64,000 bases of DNA from UBA6049 sp965662345 (GCA_965662345.1 CBFIHE010000002.1:119558-183557); one strand, 5' to 3'; shown: positions 1 to 9,198, numbered from the stretch's first letter. Program-made: numbers and translations. Notes: generated by a model from the sequence alone, not told the origin.

Positions 1-58
1 AGACTATCAAAAACGAGAACGCAGATTTGGTAAAACAGGAGAACAGCTTAATGGTTAG
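1..58 (+). CDS. uppS: Undecaprenyl diphosphate synthase, C-terminal fragment
   Basis: Partial gene cut by the window edge. Reading from base 2, the frame gives DYQKRERRFGKTGEQLNG and then TAG at 56-58; the RERRFGKTGEQL tail is the usual C-terminus of UppS, which makes the C55 lipid carrier for peptidoglycan and O-antigen precursors. It overlaps the bamA start codon at 51 by 8 bases, which suggests translational coupling. The uppS-bamA order is standard in Bacteroidota. Only 18 codons are visible, so the call rests on the tail motif plus the neighbour. Confidence 0.82.
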   Translation, partial: DYQKRERRFGKTGEQLNG

Positions 59-2708
59 AACTCTTCTACTTTTCTGTATCATACTTGGAACTTCAATCCC
101 CGCCCTAGCTCAACTCAACTTGAGAGGAGGAAACAACAATAAGCAGATTGATTACTCCAATCCAGTCTCTTATGAAATCGGTGGAATTACGGTTAAGGGA
201 ACACAAACATTAGACCCCAATGCCATTGTTCTATTAACGGGCTTGTCTGTAGGTGATCAAGTTGATGTACCTGGCATTGAAATCAGCGATGCTATCAAGA
301 ACCTTTGGGGGCAAGGCCTATTCTCAGACATCCAAGTGAATTATACTAAGGTTGTTGGAAATAAGATTTTTCTAGAATTTGTGATTGCAGAGCAACCTAG
401 ACTATCTCGCTTTAAGTTAGAAGGAGTTTCAAAGTCTGAAGCAGATGACATCAGGGAAAAAATCAACCTATACAAGGAGAAAATCTTAACTAAAAATTTA
501 ATCTATTCAACAAAGACTACCATTCGCAATCATTTTGTTGACAAAGGGTTTTTGAACACCTCTGTAGACGTCATTCAAAAAGACGATACACTTTTCACCA
601 ACCATATCTTTCTAATTATCAAGGTAGATAAGAGAAAGAAAGTGAAAATTGAGCGTATCGATATAACTGGAAACGATGCACTTTCTGAGAGCGCAGTGAA
701 GCGCGCTATGAAAGAAACCAAAGACAGAAGTATTTTTAAACCCTTCCATGAAATAGATAAGTTTTTGGTTCAGCTCTTTAAGAAAACTGTTATTGAGCAA
801 CGCAGCGATACAATTACCAATATGTTGGCTGGGTATATCAATAGCAGGGTAAGGCTACGCATTTTTAAAACCTCTAAATACATTCGCTCTAACTATAGAA
901 TAGATAAAGAAGCCGTACTTGATAAATATAGAGCTAAAGGCTATCGCGATGCACGTTTTGCAGCAGACTCAGTTGTTGATACAGACGAGAAAAACGTGCG
1001 CATTGGGCTTACTATTGATGAAGGAAATCGCTACTATTTCCGTAATGTAAAGTGGATAGGAAATACCAAATATCCAACCAAGCAGCTTAATGATATTCTA
1101 GGCATTGAGAAAGGAGATGTGTATGATCCGCAAAAATTAGAAACTCGCTTATTCATGAATCAATCTGGTTTGGATGTAAGCTCGCTCTACATGGATAACG
1201 GATATCTTTTCTTTCAAGTAAACCCCGTGGAAACGAATGTAGAAAACGATTCCATTGACTTAGAAATTCGTATTTATGAAGGGCAACAAGCTCGGATTAA
1301 ACGAATTAATATTTTGGGTAATACCAAAACCAACGAACACGTAATCCGTAGGGAGATTAGAACAAAACCAGGAGACTTATTCAGTAGGTCTGATATCATT
1401 AGAACCCAACGAGAGCTCTCTATTCTGGGGTATTTTGATCCAGAAGCAATGAATGTAGTTCCAAAGCCTAACCCTGATGATGGAACGGTAGATATAGACT
1501 ATGTTGTTGCTGAAAGACCATCTGATCAAATTGAACTTTCTGGTGGTTTTGGTGGCGGATTTATCGTAGGTACTCTGGGGCTTTCTTTTAGCAACTTTAG
1601 TATCAGAAATGTACTCAACAAAGAAGCTTGGCGCCCTTTACCTTCAGGAGACGGACAACGGTTGAGCTTGCGTGCACAAACCAATGGTTCTTTCTTTCAA
1701 TCCTATTCCATTTCCTTTACAGAGCCATGGCTAGGTGGTAAAAGGCCCAATGCTCTTTCAGTAAGCACCTATTATTCCATCCAAACCAATGGAGAACCTC
1801 GATATGCCAAGAATGATGATGGTGATCGTGTAGATAATCCGAACAGAAGAGCACTAGATATTTTTGGAGTTTCTGTAGGTCTGGGTAGACGACTAAAATG
1901 GCCAGATGATAACTTTCAATTGTATCAAGAAATAAGTTGGCAAAACTATAATGTGAACCAGTGGCAAACTTTCCAAGGTTTCAATGATGGACATGCCAAC
2001 AACATCTTCTACAAGGCCATTATTTCTAGAAGTTCAATTGATGACTTGAACTATCCAAGAAGCGGTTCTCAAGTAAGTTTGAGTGGTCAATTCACTCCTC
2101 CTTATTCGTGGTTCAATGACATTGATTACAATACTGCACCTCAATCACAACAGTTTAAGTACATTGAATACAACAAATGGAAGTTCACAGCAGCTTGGTA
2201 TACTTCTATTGTAGATAAACTTGTTCTTTACACAAAAGTGGGATTTGGTGGCTTGTTCAAATACTCGCCAGAAACACAAACCTCTCCATTTGAACGCTTT
2301 TATTTAGGTGGGTCAGGATTAACTGGTTTTGCGTTAGATGCTAGAGAAATTATAGCATTAAGAGGTTATAACGACCAGTCATTAACACCAATTACGAACG
2401 GACAGCGAACAGGAGGTACGATAATCAACAAATACACGGTTGAGCTCCGTTATCCTTTCTCTTTGAATCCAAGCGCCATGATCTACGGTTTATCTTTCTT
2501 AGAGGCTGGTAATTCTTGGCAAGACTTTAATACCTACAATCCTTACAGCGTTTACAGAGCCGGTGGATTTGGTATACGTGTATTCCTACCAATGTTTGGA
2601 TTACTCGGGTTGGATTGGGGTTACCGTTTTGATGATGTTCCAACATCTCCAGGAATGCCTCGCTCTCAAATCCACTTCACCATTGGTGCTAACTTAGGAG
2701 AACTTTAA
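51..2708 (+). CDS. bamA: Outer membrane protein assembly factor BamA
   Basis: Central Omp85 subunit of the BAM machine that folds beta-barrels into the outer membrane. About 885 residues. A signal peptide (MVRTLLLFCIILGTSIPALA, then Q) starts at ATG 51; a TTG at 27 would prepend residues that look like UppS overlap, so 51 is preferred. POTRA repeats run from about residue 41 to 500, recognisable by recurring 'I.I.GN....E..I' strands, followed by a 16-strand barrel beginning near SGGFGGGF. The barrel-lid RGY motif lies near residue 774 (ALRGYND). It heads a bamA-ompH-ompH unit, spaced 12 and 20 bases, ending at the hairpin at 3802-3828. Confidence 0.95.
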   Translation: MVRTLLLFCIILGTSIPALAQLNLRGGNNNKQIDYSNPVSYEIGGITVKGTQTLDPNAIVLLTGLSVGDQVDVPGIEISDAIKNLWGQGLFSDIQVNYTKVVGNKIFLEFVIAEQPRLSRFKLEGVSKSEADDIREKINLYKEKILTKNLIYSTKTTIRNHFVDKGFLNTSVDVIQKDDTLFTNHIFLIIKVDKRKKVKIERIDITGNDALSESAVKRAMKETKDRSIFKPFHEIDKFLVQLFKKTVIEQRSDTITNMLAGYINSRVRLRIFKTSKYIRSNYRIDKEAVLDKYRAKGYRDARFAADSVVDTDEKNVRIGLTIDEGNRYYFRNVKWIGNTKYPTKQLNDILGIEKGDVYDPQKLETRLFMNQSGLDVSSLYMDNGYLFFQVNPVETNVENDSIDLEIRIYEGQQARIKRINILGNTKTNEHVIRREIRTKPGDLFSRSDIIRTQRELSILGYFDPEAMNVVPKPNPDDGTVDIDYVVAERPSDQIELSGGFGGGFIVGTLGLSFSNFSIRNVLNKEAWRPLPSGDGQRLSLRAQTNGSFFQSYSISFTEPWLGGKRPNALSVSTYYSIQTNGEPRYAKNDDGDRVDNPNRRALDIFGVSVGLGRRLKWPDDNFQLYQEISWQNYNVNQWQTFQGFNDGHANNIFYKAIISRSSIDDLNYPRSGSQVSLSGQFTPPYSWFNDIDYNTAPQSQQFKYIEYNKWKFTAAWYTSIVDKLVLYTKVGFGGLFKYSPETQTSPFERFYLGGSGLTGFALDAREIIALRGYNDQSLTPITNGQRTGGTIINKYTVELRYPFSLNPSAMIYGLSFLEAGNSWQDFNTYNPYSVYRAGGFGIRVFLPMFGLLGLDWGYRFDDVPTSPGMPRSQIHFTIGANLGEL

Positions 2709-2720
2709 TGTATTGAAATC

Positions 2721-3242
2721 ATGAAGAAGTTGTTATTGCTTTTCATAGGTATGTTTCTAATTGGCACGAGCTTTGCACAACGCTTTGCCTACGTAGATTC
2801 AAAATACATCTTAGAAAACATGCCAGCTTTTCAAGAAGCGCAAACAGAGCTTGATGCACTTTCTAAAAAATGGCAAGAAACAATAGAAGCCAAAAGGCAA
2901 GAAATAGATCGTTTGGAAAGTGCCTACGAAGCGGAGAAAATATTGCTGACCCCTGATATGAAAACCAAAAGAGAAGAAGAAATTAAGGACAAAAAGAAAG
3001 CAGCTTTAGATTATCAACGAGAAAAATTTGGGGTAGACGGAGAGCTATTCAAAAAACGCAAGGAACTTATACAACCATTACAAGATGAGATCTTTAACGA
3101 AATTAAGGAGTTGGCTAAGGAAAGGAGTTATGCCGTAATATTTGATAAGGGCACGAACTCTAACATGCTTTTCTCAAATCCTAAATATGACAAAAGTGAT
3201 GTGATCTTGAGAAAGTTGGGTTTATCTAGCAGAAACGAATAA
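2721..3242 (+). CDS. OmpH/Skp-family periplasmic chaperone (first copy)
   Basis: Skp-like holdase that keeps unfolded outer-membrane proteins soluble on the way to BamA. 173 residues. The N-terminus (MKKLLLLFIGMFLIGTSFA) is a clear signal peptide; the mature start QRFAYVDSKYILENMP is the typical OmpH opening strand. It is followed by a long charged coiled coil (about residues 40-125) and the closing 'YAVIFDKG' strand. It lies 12 bases behind bamA and is followed directly by a second family member, a tandem arrangement common in Bacteroidota. The two copies have diverged and may hold different clients (inference). Confidence 0.92.
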   Translation: MKKLLLLFIGMFLIGTSFAQRFAYVDSKYILENMPAFQEAQTELDALSKKWQETIEAKRQEIDRLESAYEAEKILLTPDMKTKREEEIKDKKKAALDYQREKFGVDGELFKKRKELIQPLQDEIFNEIKELAKERSYAVIFDKGTNSNMLFSNPKYDKSDVILRKLGLSSRNE

Positions 3243-3262
3243 ATTTGACGCCCCCTACAAAA

Positions 3263-3778
3263 ATGAATACAATGAAGAAGTTAGTAGTATTATTGGCCAT
3301 TACTCTTGGCCTAACAGGAGCAGGTATTGCTCAAGAAATGAAATTTGGCCATATTCACTCTGGTGATTTACTTCAGGCTATGCCTGAAAGCAGACAAGTA
3401 CAAGTTGATTTGGAAAACTATGCCAAGCAATTAGAAAATCAACTTACAACTATGTCTAATGAGTATCAGGGCAAAGTTACTGAGTATCAAACTAATGAGC
3501 AAATTTGGGGTGATCTAGTAAAAGAAACTAAGTTGAAAGAAATAAGTGATTTGGAACGTAGAATCAATGACTTTCAGCAAACTGCACAACAGTCGCTTTC
3601 TAAAAAAGAACAACAACTTTTTCAGCCTTTATTAGACAAGGCTCAGAAAGCAATTGATGATGTAGCAAAAGCTAACGGTTTTAGCTATGTTTTTGATACT
3701 AGCACTGGTGCAGTTGTTCATTATCCAGAAGGCTCAGACCTTATGCCATTGGTGAAAAAGCACTTAGGAATACAATAA
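3263..3778 (+). CDS. OmpH/Skp-family periplasmic chaperone (second copy)
   Basis: Second Skp-like chaperone. ATG 3263 (MNTMKK) or ATG 3272 (MKKLVVLLAITLG) fits a signal peptide cleaved after GAGIAQ; the upstream TTG at 3245 adds only a hydrophilic tail and is not preferred. The mature protein opens with MKFGHIHSGDLLQAMPE, has a central coiled coil and ends with the family strand 'FSYVFDTSTGAVVHYPEGSDL'. About 171 residues. It lies 20 bases downstream of the first copy and ends 23 bases before an intrinsic terminator, so it closes the operon. Confidence 0.9.
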   Translation: MNTMKKLVVLLAITLGLTGAGIAQEMKFGHIHSGDLLQAMPESRQVQVDLENYAKQLENQLTTMSNEYQGKVTEYQTNEQIWGDLVKETKLKEISDLERRINDFQQTAQQSLSKKEQQLFQPLLDKAQKAIDDVAKANGFSYVFDTSTGAVVHYPEGSDLMPLVKKHLGIQ

Positions 3779-3801
3779 CACGGCTTTGAAGCTTACTTTT
3801 G

Positions 3802-3828
3802 AAAACACTCCCTATGGGGTGTTTTTTT
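3802..3828 (+). terminator. Intrinsic terminator after bamA-ompH-ompH, abutting the murI start
   Basis: Stem AAAACAC-CCC pairs with GGG-GTGTTTT around a TAT loop, with one bulged T at 3809; the 3' arm runs into a T-tract ending at 3828. The next base is the A of the preferred murI start codon (3829). Confidence 0.75.
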
Positions 3829-4620
3829 ATGGATAATAATTTAGGAAGCATAGGTGTTTTTGACTCAGGTGTTGGCGGACTCTCTATTTACAGCGAGTTA
3901 ACCAATCTCTTACCTAGTGAGCATTTTATCTATTTAGCAGATAGTGCAAATGCCCCTTATGGTGAATTGCCGCCTGATGAAATTAAAGCACTCGCATTTA
4001 GAAATGCACAATTTCTAATTGACCATGGTGCCAAACTCATAGTGGTTGCTTGCAATACGGCAACTACTATGGCCATTAAAGAATTAAGACAATCGTTTCA
4101 TGTACCCTTTATTGGAATAGAGCCCGCTATAAAACCAGCCGCAAAGAACAGCTCTACCAAAAAAGTAGGGGTGCTAGCCACCAAGGGTACACTAAATAGT
4201 CCATTATTCAGAGAAACATCAGCAACTTACGGTAAGTCTGTAAAGACGATTACCGTTGTGGGTAAAGGATTGGTTCAGCTCATTGAAGCGGGGAAAATAC
4301 ATAGCGCTGAGATGACGACATTGCTTCAGGAGTATCTCGCTCCTATGATTGAAGAAAAAGTAGATCACATTGTGTTGGGCTGTACACATTACCCATTCTT
4401 AAAAGAGCAGATTCAAGAACTCACACCACAAACAGTCAAAATAATTGATTCTGGAAGAGCCGCTGCCAAACAAACCAAGCGTATACTAGAACAAAAAAGA
4501 CTTACTACAACCAGTACTTCAACAAAAGCAGATGCCTTTTTCGTTAACGGAAAAATGGATGTTTGTAAATCAATTTTAGAAAGAATGGGATCAGTGAATT
4601 ACACCATTCAATCTATTTGA
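3829..4620 (+). CDS. murI: Glutamate racemase
   Basis: Converts L-glutamate to D-glutamate for peptidoglycan, in the cytoplasm. About 263 residues from ATG 3829. The catalytic cysteine motifs are present: 'GVFDSGVGGLS' near the start, 'VVACNTAT' (first Cys) and 'LGCTHYPFL' (second Cys). Alternative starts at TTG 3799 and ATG 3814 lie inside the terminator hairpin and add residues with no family match, so 3829 is chosen. The 3' end overlaps the convergent carbonic-anhydrase-like gene by 8 bases. Confidence 0.95.
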   Translation: MDNNLGSIGVFDSGVGGLSIYSELTNLLPSEHFIYLADSANAPYGELPPDEIKALAFRNAQFLIDHGAKLIVVACNTATTMAIKELRQSFHVPFIGIEPAIKPAAKNSSTKKVGVLATKGTLNSPLFRETSATYGKSVKTITVVGKGLVQLIEAGKIHSAEMTTLLQEYLAPMIEEKVDHIVLGCTHYPFLKEQIQELTPQTVKIIDSGRAAAKQTKRILEQKRLTTTSTSTKADAFFVNGKMDVCKSILERMGSVNYTIQSI

Positions 4621-5125
4621 ACCACCCCGAATACATCAGATAGTTGTTGGCAATTCGCTTTACTTCACCTTCAAAAAGCTCCTTACTCAAGGTCTTCACT
4701 TTTTTCGCTGGAACTCCTGCATAAACACTACCAGATTCAATATGGGTTCCTTCAAGCACAACTGCTCCCGCTGCTATTAAGCAGTTCTCTTCAATAACTA
4801 CACCATCCATTACTATGGCCCCCATACCAATAAGTACGTTATCGTGAATTGTACAGCCGTGCACCAATGCATTATGACCAATAGAAACGTTATTCCCAAT
4901 TGTTGTTGCAGCTTTTTCATAGGTACAGTGAATAACGGCTCCATCTTGAACATTTACCTTATTCCCCAATCGAATGGCATTAACATCTCCTCTAACCACG
5001 CAATTAAACCAAAAACTGCATTCGTTACCTGCAATCAAATCTCCTATGAGTGTGGCATTTTCCGCTAAATAGCAGTCTTCACCAAATTGAGGTTCTTTTC
5101 CTCTACAAGTTTTAATCAAAGCCAT
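4613..5125 (-). CDS. Gamma-carbonic anhydrase-like hexapeptide-repeat protein
   Basis: 170-residue left-handed beta-helix protein of the YrdA/PaaY/CaiE group. Hexapeptide repeats fill most of the chain ('VQDGAVIH', 'IGNNVSIGHNALVHGC', 'VLIGMGAIVMDG'). Three histidines sit where gamma-carbonic anhydrases bind metal (the IHCT and GHNALVHG stretches). Enzyme activity cannot be told from the sequence; many family members have no proven substrate. It is divergent from nfu and convergent with murI. Confidence 0.85.
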   Translation of the reverse strand: MALIKTCRGKEPQFGEDCYLAENATLIGDLIAGNECSFWFNCVVRGDVNAIRLGNKVNVQDGAVIHCTYEKAATTIGNNVSIGHNALVHGCTIHDNVLIGMGAIVMDGVVIEENCLIAAGAVVLEGTHIESGSVYAGVPAKKVKTLSKELFEGEVKRIANNYLMYSGWFK

Positions 5126-5148
5126 CGTTCAGCCGTTTTATACTATGT

Positions 5149-5156
5149 TACTTTTG
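5149..5156 (+). promoter_or_regulatory. Putative -7 box of nfu
   Basis: TACTTTTG matches the Bacteroidota -7 consensus TAnnTTTG and lies 27 bases upstream of the nfu start at 5184. No clean TTG -33 element is seen at the usual spacing. Confidence 0.5.
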
Positions 5157-5183
5157 CAACATCAAAACTAAACTAAGTTGACT

Positions 5184-5804
5184 ATGGAAAAGAAAGCTGT
5201 GCCAGTTACTATATATGCAGAAAGCACCCCTAACCCAGCTGTTATGAAGTTTGTTGCCAACAAAATCATGATTCAATATGGCGTTACGATTGAATATAAC
5301 TCTGAAGACGAATGTGAAGATGCACCGTTAGCTCGCGTACTCTTCACCTTTCCTTTTGTAAAGAGCGTATTCTTTGCCAATAACTTTGTGTCTATCACCA
5401 AAACAGATTTGGTTGAATGGGATGACATTGTTCTAGAGCTTAGAGAATACCTCACTAATTACCTTCAAGCAGATAACCCTGTATTTGATAAACCTCCTGT
5501 ACAAACACAACATACGGTTAAGAATGATTCAGGAGAAGAGGCTCCAGTTAAGGTTACGGCTACTCCACAGAACGAACTAGAAGAAAAAATCATCAATCTG
5601 CTAGAAGAATATGTGCGCCCTGCCGTAGAAGGTGATGGGGGAGCTATTCACTTCAAGTCGTATGAAGATGGAATTTTAACAGTTCGACTAAGTGGAGCAT
5701 GTAGTGGATGCCCTTCCAGTACGGCCACATTAAAAGGAGGAATTCAGAATTTGTTTAATCGTTTCATGCCTGAAGTAAAAGATGTGGTTGCTGAAGAAGT
5801 ATAA
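5184..5804 (+). CDS. Nfu-family iron-sulfur cluster scaffold/carrier
   Basis: Carries Fe-S clusters to target proteins. About 206 residues from ATG 5184 (MEKKAVPV); the TTG at 5178 is less likely. The N-terminal Nfu_N domain ('YAESTPNPAVMKFVANK') covers roughly residues 8-100. A variable linker follows, then a C-terminal NifU-like domain with 'GDGGAIHFKSYEDG' and the cluster-binding CxxC in 'GACSGCPSSTATLK'. The next gene starts inside its 3' end (23-base overlap), so the two are probably coupled. Confidence 0.92.
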   Translation: MEKKAVPVTIYAESTPNPAVMKFVANKIMIQYGVTIEYNSEDECEDAPLARVLFTFPFVKSVFFANNFVSITKTDLVEWDDIVLELREYLTNYLQADNPVFDKPPVQTQHTVKNDSGEEAPVKVTATPQNELEEKIINLLEEYVRPAVEGDGGAIHFKSYEDGILTVRLSGACSGCPSSTATLKGGIQNLFNRFMPEVKDVVAEEV

Positions 5805-6225
5805 CCTTTTGGTTCTCGTAATTGTCATTCTAGCGGGTTGTTCTGAGCCACAAGAAATTACCGTTATAAAAGATACTTTTGAGAATGGTAATCCCAGAAT
5901 AGAAATGGCATACCTCATTTCAGGTAGCGATTCTGTTCCATTAAACCAGACTGAGTATCATGATAATGGTGCTATAAAGCTATCGGGCAAATTAGATAGC
6001 CTAGGTCAACGCCATGGAGAGTGGAATGCCTTTTATGCAGATAGTTCCAATTGGAGTAAAGGGTATTACGAACACGGCCTTGCAATAGGAAAACGCACGG
6101 TGTGGTATCCCAATGGACAAATTAGAATTGAAGGTCAGTATAAGAATGGAAAAGAGGTTGGGCTTTGGAAATACAGAAACGAGCAAGGTAAGGTGCTTAA
6201 AATAGAGGATTTTGATCAAAGGTGA
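5782..6225 (+). CDS. MORN-repeat lipoprotein
   Basis: 147 residues. The N-terminus MWLLKKYNLLVLVIVILAGC is a lipoprotein signal with lipobox LAGC (Cys 20). The mature part contains MORN-like antitoxin-type repeats: 'NGNPRIEMAYLI', 'HDNGAIKLSGKLDSLGQRHGEW', 'YPNGQIRIEGQYKNGKEVGLWKY'. The function of this group is not known. It overlaps nfu by 23 bases upstream and dnaG by 4 bases downstream (GTGA), so it lies in an nfu-MORN-dnaG-mscS unit. Confidence 0.82.
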   Translation: MWLLKKYNLLVLVIVILAGCSEPQEITVIKDTFENGNPRIEMAYLISGSDSVPLNQTEYHDNGAIKLSGKLDSLGQRHGEWNAFYADSSNWSKGYYEHGLAIGKRTVWYPNGQIRIEGQYKNGKEVGLWKYRNEQGKVLKIEDFDQR

Positions 6226-8279
6226 TAACTAGACAGACCATAGATGCAATTATGGATGCTACCCGTATTGAAGAGGTAGTAGGTGATTTTGTGCAACTCA
6301 AAAAAGCGGGTTCTAGCATGAAAGCACTTTCTCCATTCACCAACGAAAAAACACCCTCATTTGTAGTTAGTCCTGCCAAGCAGATTTTCAAGTGCTTTAG
6401 CTCTGGAAAAGGCGGCTCTGCCATTACCTTCTTGATGGAGCTTGAGCAAATGACCTATCCTGAAGCTCTTAGGTACTTAGCCAAGAAATACAACATAGAA
6501 GTTGAGGAAGAAGAGCAAACAGAGGAAGCTAAAGAAGAGCAAAGCAAACGAGAAAGCTTGTATGTAGTTTCTGAATTTGCTCAAGACTGGTTCGCAAATC
6601 AACTAACGGAATCGGAAGAAGGAAAGGCTGTTGGCTTGAGTTATTTTAGAGAACGAGGCTTTACACAAGAAACCATAGATTCCTTTAAACTGGGCTATTC
6701 TCCAGAGTCTTGGGAAGCTTTCCTTAAAGCCTCAGAAGAAAAAGGTTATAAAAAAGAATATCTTCTTGAGACTGGGCTACTGAAAGAGCGAGAACAGCAA
6801 GACGGTTCAAAACGCACATACGATGCCTATCGTGGCAGAGTCATTTTCCCAATTCATAACCAAAGTGGCAGACCTGTAGGTTTTGGAGCTCGTATTTTGA
6901 GGTCAGATTCCAAGGCTCCCAAATACATTAACTCTCCAGAGAGTGACATCTATCGTAAAACGTACATCGTTTACGGTATTTACCAGGCTAAACAGGCCAT
7001 TGTTAAAGAAGATAACTGCTTCTTGGTAGAAGGCTACACAGATGTACTTGCACTTCATCAGGCAGGTGTGAAGCACGTGGTAGCCTCATCTGGCACCGCA
7101 CTCACCAAAGAGCAAATAAGACTCATCAATCGGTTTACCAATAACATAACCGTTCTGTATGATGGAGATTCTGCCGGGATTAAAGCTGGATTCAGGGGGA
7201 TAGACCTCATTTTAGAAGAAGGATTGCAGGTGAAAACTGTGCTTCTTCCAGAAGGAGAAGATCCTGATTCTTTTGCAAAGAAAATGTCTGGTGATGAGCT
7301 TGCTTCTTACTTAAAAGAAAATGCAAAAGACTTTATTAGGTTCAAAACTGCTGCATTAATAGATGAAGTTGGTGACGATCCAATAAAAAAAACAGGACTC
7401 ATTCATGAAATCGTAAATAGCATAGCGCTTATTCCCGACCATATTGCCAGAGCTGTTTACGTAAAAGAATGCAGCAAACTTCTGGATGTACCTGAGCAAG
7501 CGCTAATCACAGAGCTAAACAAGGCAAGAAGAAAGTACCGCGATGAGAAAATAAAAGAAGAGCGAAGGAGTCTAGATAGACAAACCAGAGTTCAAAATAA
7601 CACTCTTCCTCCACCCCCTTCTGAAGTTCCTCCTCCACCCATGGAAGAACAGGGTGCTTCATCTGCTACTTCATCGTTTTACGACCATAATGAAGCGGTT
7701 GTAGAAAAAGAACGAGAAACTTTATTTCAAGAAAGAGATCTCTTACGTGTTCTTCTGAATTATGGTAATGATGATATTGAAGTAGCGGTTGAAGACCATA
7801 CAGATGAAGAAGTTCATACAACGAACGTAATTACTACTGTTGGGCACTATATCGTTCATGACTTAACAACAGACGAAATAGATTTTAGACATGATGTTTA
7901 CCGTCAAATTTTTGATCACTGCAAGGAACTCATCATGAAAGATCAACCACTCAATACCTCTGGGATAATTGCAGAAAGCTCTCCAGAAGTTCAGAAAACA
8001 GTGGCAGAACTATTGGTGGAGCGTTACGCCCTGCATGATTGGGAGAGAAAAGAAATTTACGTTTCTACAGAACAAATGAAACTCAAGAAAGCTGTAGATG
8101 GCTCATTGTTTGCGTTTAAGACTAAGCATATTGAGAGGTTAATTTCAGAAAATCAGTTTGCTCTTAAAGAAGCATACGGAAAAGGGGAAGACATACTTCC
8201 TTTACTGGAAGACCAAACCAAATTACAGGAGCTTAAAAAACAAATAGCTGAATTACAAGGTATTACTATTCTGAAGTAG
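6222..8279 (+). CDS. dnaG: DNA primase
   Basis: Synthesises RNA primers at the replication fork. 685 residues from a GTG start that overlaps the preceding stop codon. The CHC2-type N-terminal domain is recognisable ('NEKTPSFVVSPAKQIFKCF') but the zinc ligands are mostly replaced: Ser 37, Thr 40, Cys 58 and Ser 61 stand where C-H-C-C is canonical. The TOPRIM core is intact ('LVEGYTDVLALHQAG' near residue 265, 'YDGDSAG' near 313). A proline-rich linker near residue 465 leads to the helicase-binding C-terminal region. The other catalytic motifs are intact, so the gene should be functional. Confidence 0.95.
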   Translation: MITRQTIDAIMDATRIEEVVGDFVQLKKAGSSMKALSPFTNEKTPSFVVSPAKQIFKCFSSGKGGSAITFLMELEQMTYPEALRYLAKKYNIEVEEEEQTEEAKEEQSKRESLYVVSEFAQDWFANQLTESEEGKAVGLSYFRERGFTQETIDSFKLGYSPESWEAFLKASEEKGYKKEYLLETGLLKEREQQDGSKRTYDAYRGRVIFPIHNQSGRPVGFGARILRSDSKAPKYINSPESDIYRKTYIVYGIYQAKQAIVKEDNCFLVEGYTDVLALHQAGVKHVVASSGTALTKEQIRLINRFTNNITVLYDGDSAGIKAGFRGIDLILEEGLQVKTVLLPEGEDPDSFAKKMSGDELASYLKENAKDFIRFKTAALIDEVGDDPIKKTGLIHEIVNSIALIPDHIARAVYVKECSKLLDVPEQALITELNKARRKYRDEKIKEERRSLDRQTRVQNNTLPPPPSEVPPPPMEEQGASSATSSFYDHNEAVVEKERETLFQERDLLRVLLNYGNDDIEVAVEDHTDEEVHTTNVITTVGHYIVHDLTTDEIDFRHDVYRQIFDHCKELIMKDQPLNTSGIIAESSPEVQKTVAELLVERYALHDWERKEIYVSTEQMKLKKAVDGSLFAFKTKHIERLISENQFALKEAYGKGEDILPLLEDQTKLQELKKQIAELQGITILK

Positions 8280-8280
8280 C

Positions 8281-9126
8281 ATGGAAGAACTGAAAACCAT
8301 ATTAGAGTATCCATTAATTGAAATCAAGGATTTTATACTTACTCCCTACAATATTTTATTGGTAATTGGTATTTTACTGGGTACCCGCCTAATAGCATAT
8401 ACCTCTAAACTAATAATCAAGAAAAGCTTTGAGGCTCAGAATATTGATGACTTAGGCAAACAGTATACCCTTACCAAAGTCATTAGCTATTTCTTGTATG
8501 TAATAGGTATCGTGCTTGCACTTCAAGCCATTGGTCTCAATGTTGGTTTACTGGTGGCTTCATCTGCAGCACTATTTGTTGGTTTAGGTCTAGGACTTCA
8601 ATCAATCTTTCAAGACATCGTTTCTGGATTCATCTTATTATTTGAAGGGGTGGTAAAAAAGGGAGATATTGTTGAAATAGGCTCTACCATAGGTAGGGTT
8701 GAACAATTAGATGTTCGCACATCTAAAATTAGAAGTAGAGATGGAATTATGCTAGTTGTGCCTAACTCCAAACTTACAAGTAATGACGTAATTAATTGGA
8801 GCCATAGCAACCTAGTAACTCGATTCAGAATTACCGTTGGTGTAGCGTATGGATCAGATACAGCATTGGTGAGAGATGTTCTCATTAGCGCAGCCAAAAA
8901 ACATCCAGACGTTCTCAAGAACCAACCCGTTCATGTGCGTTTTGAAGATTTTGGTGATTCTGCCCTCATCTTTGAGCTCTACTTCTGGGCAGAAAAAACA
9001 TGGGAAATAGAATTCATAAAAAGTGATATTCGATTCACAATTGATGCTATGTTCCGCAAAAACGGTGTTCAAATTCCATTCCCTCAGCGCGATTTGCATA
9101 TTATTTCAGATAAAACAAAAGGTTAA
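8281..9126 (+). CDS. MscS-family mechanosensitive ion channel
   Basis: 281-residue inner-membrane channel that opens on hypo-osmotic shock. Three hydrophobic segments near residues 20-40, 60-80 and 85-115 precede the MscS beta domain; the pore helix is glycine/alanine-rich ('SSAALFVGLGLGLQSIFQDIVSG'). The cytoplasmic domain includes 'GVVKKGDIVEIGSTIGRVEQLDVRTSKIRSRDG' and 'VPNSKLTSNDVINWS'. It starts 1 base after dnaG, so it is co-transcribed with it. Confidence 0.92.
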   Translation: MEELKTILEYPLIEIKDFILTPYNILLVIGILLGTRLIAYTSKLIIKKSFEAQNIDDLGKQYTLTKVISYFLYVIGIVLALQAIGLNVGLLVASSAALFVGLGLGLQSIFQDIVSGFILLFEGVVKKGDIVEIGSTIGRVEQLDVRTSKIRSRDGIMLVVPNSKLTSNDVINWSHSNLVTRFRITVGVAYGSDTALVRDVLISAAKKHPDVLKNQPVHVRFEDFGDSALIFELYFWAEKTWEIEFIKSDIRFTIDAMFRKNGVQIPFPQRDLHIISDKTKG

Positions 9127-9198
9127 CCAACCTACCTTACTGATTCTCCGTATATTCCAACGTATACCAAAACCAATTCGCCTTGGTGAGAAAAAGAC

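Noticed and set aside
6222..8279. dnaG as a decaying pseudogene because zinc ligands are missing
   Set aside because: The frame is complete, the TOPRIM motifs are intact and the substitutions are confined to the ligands; loss of the finger is more likely a lineage trait.
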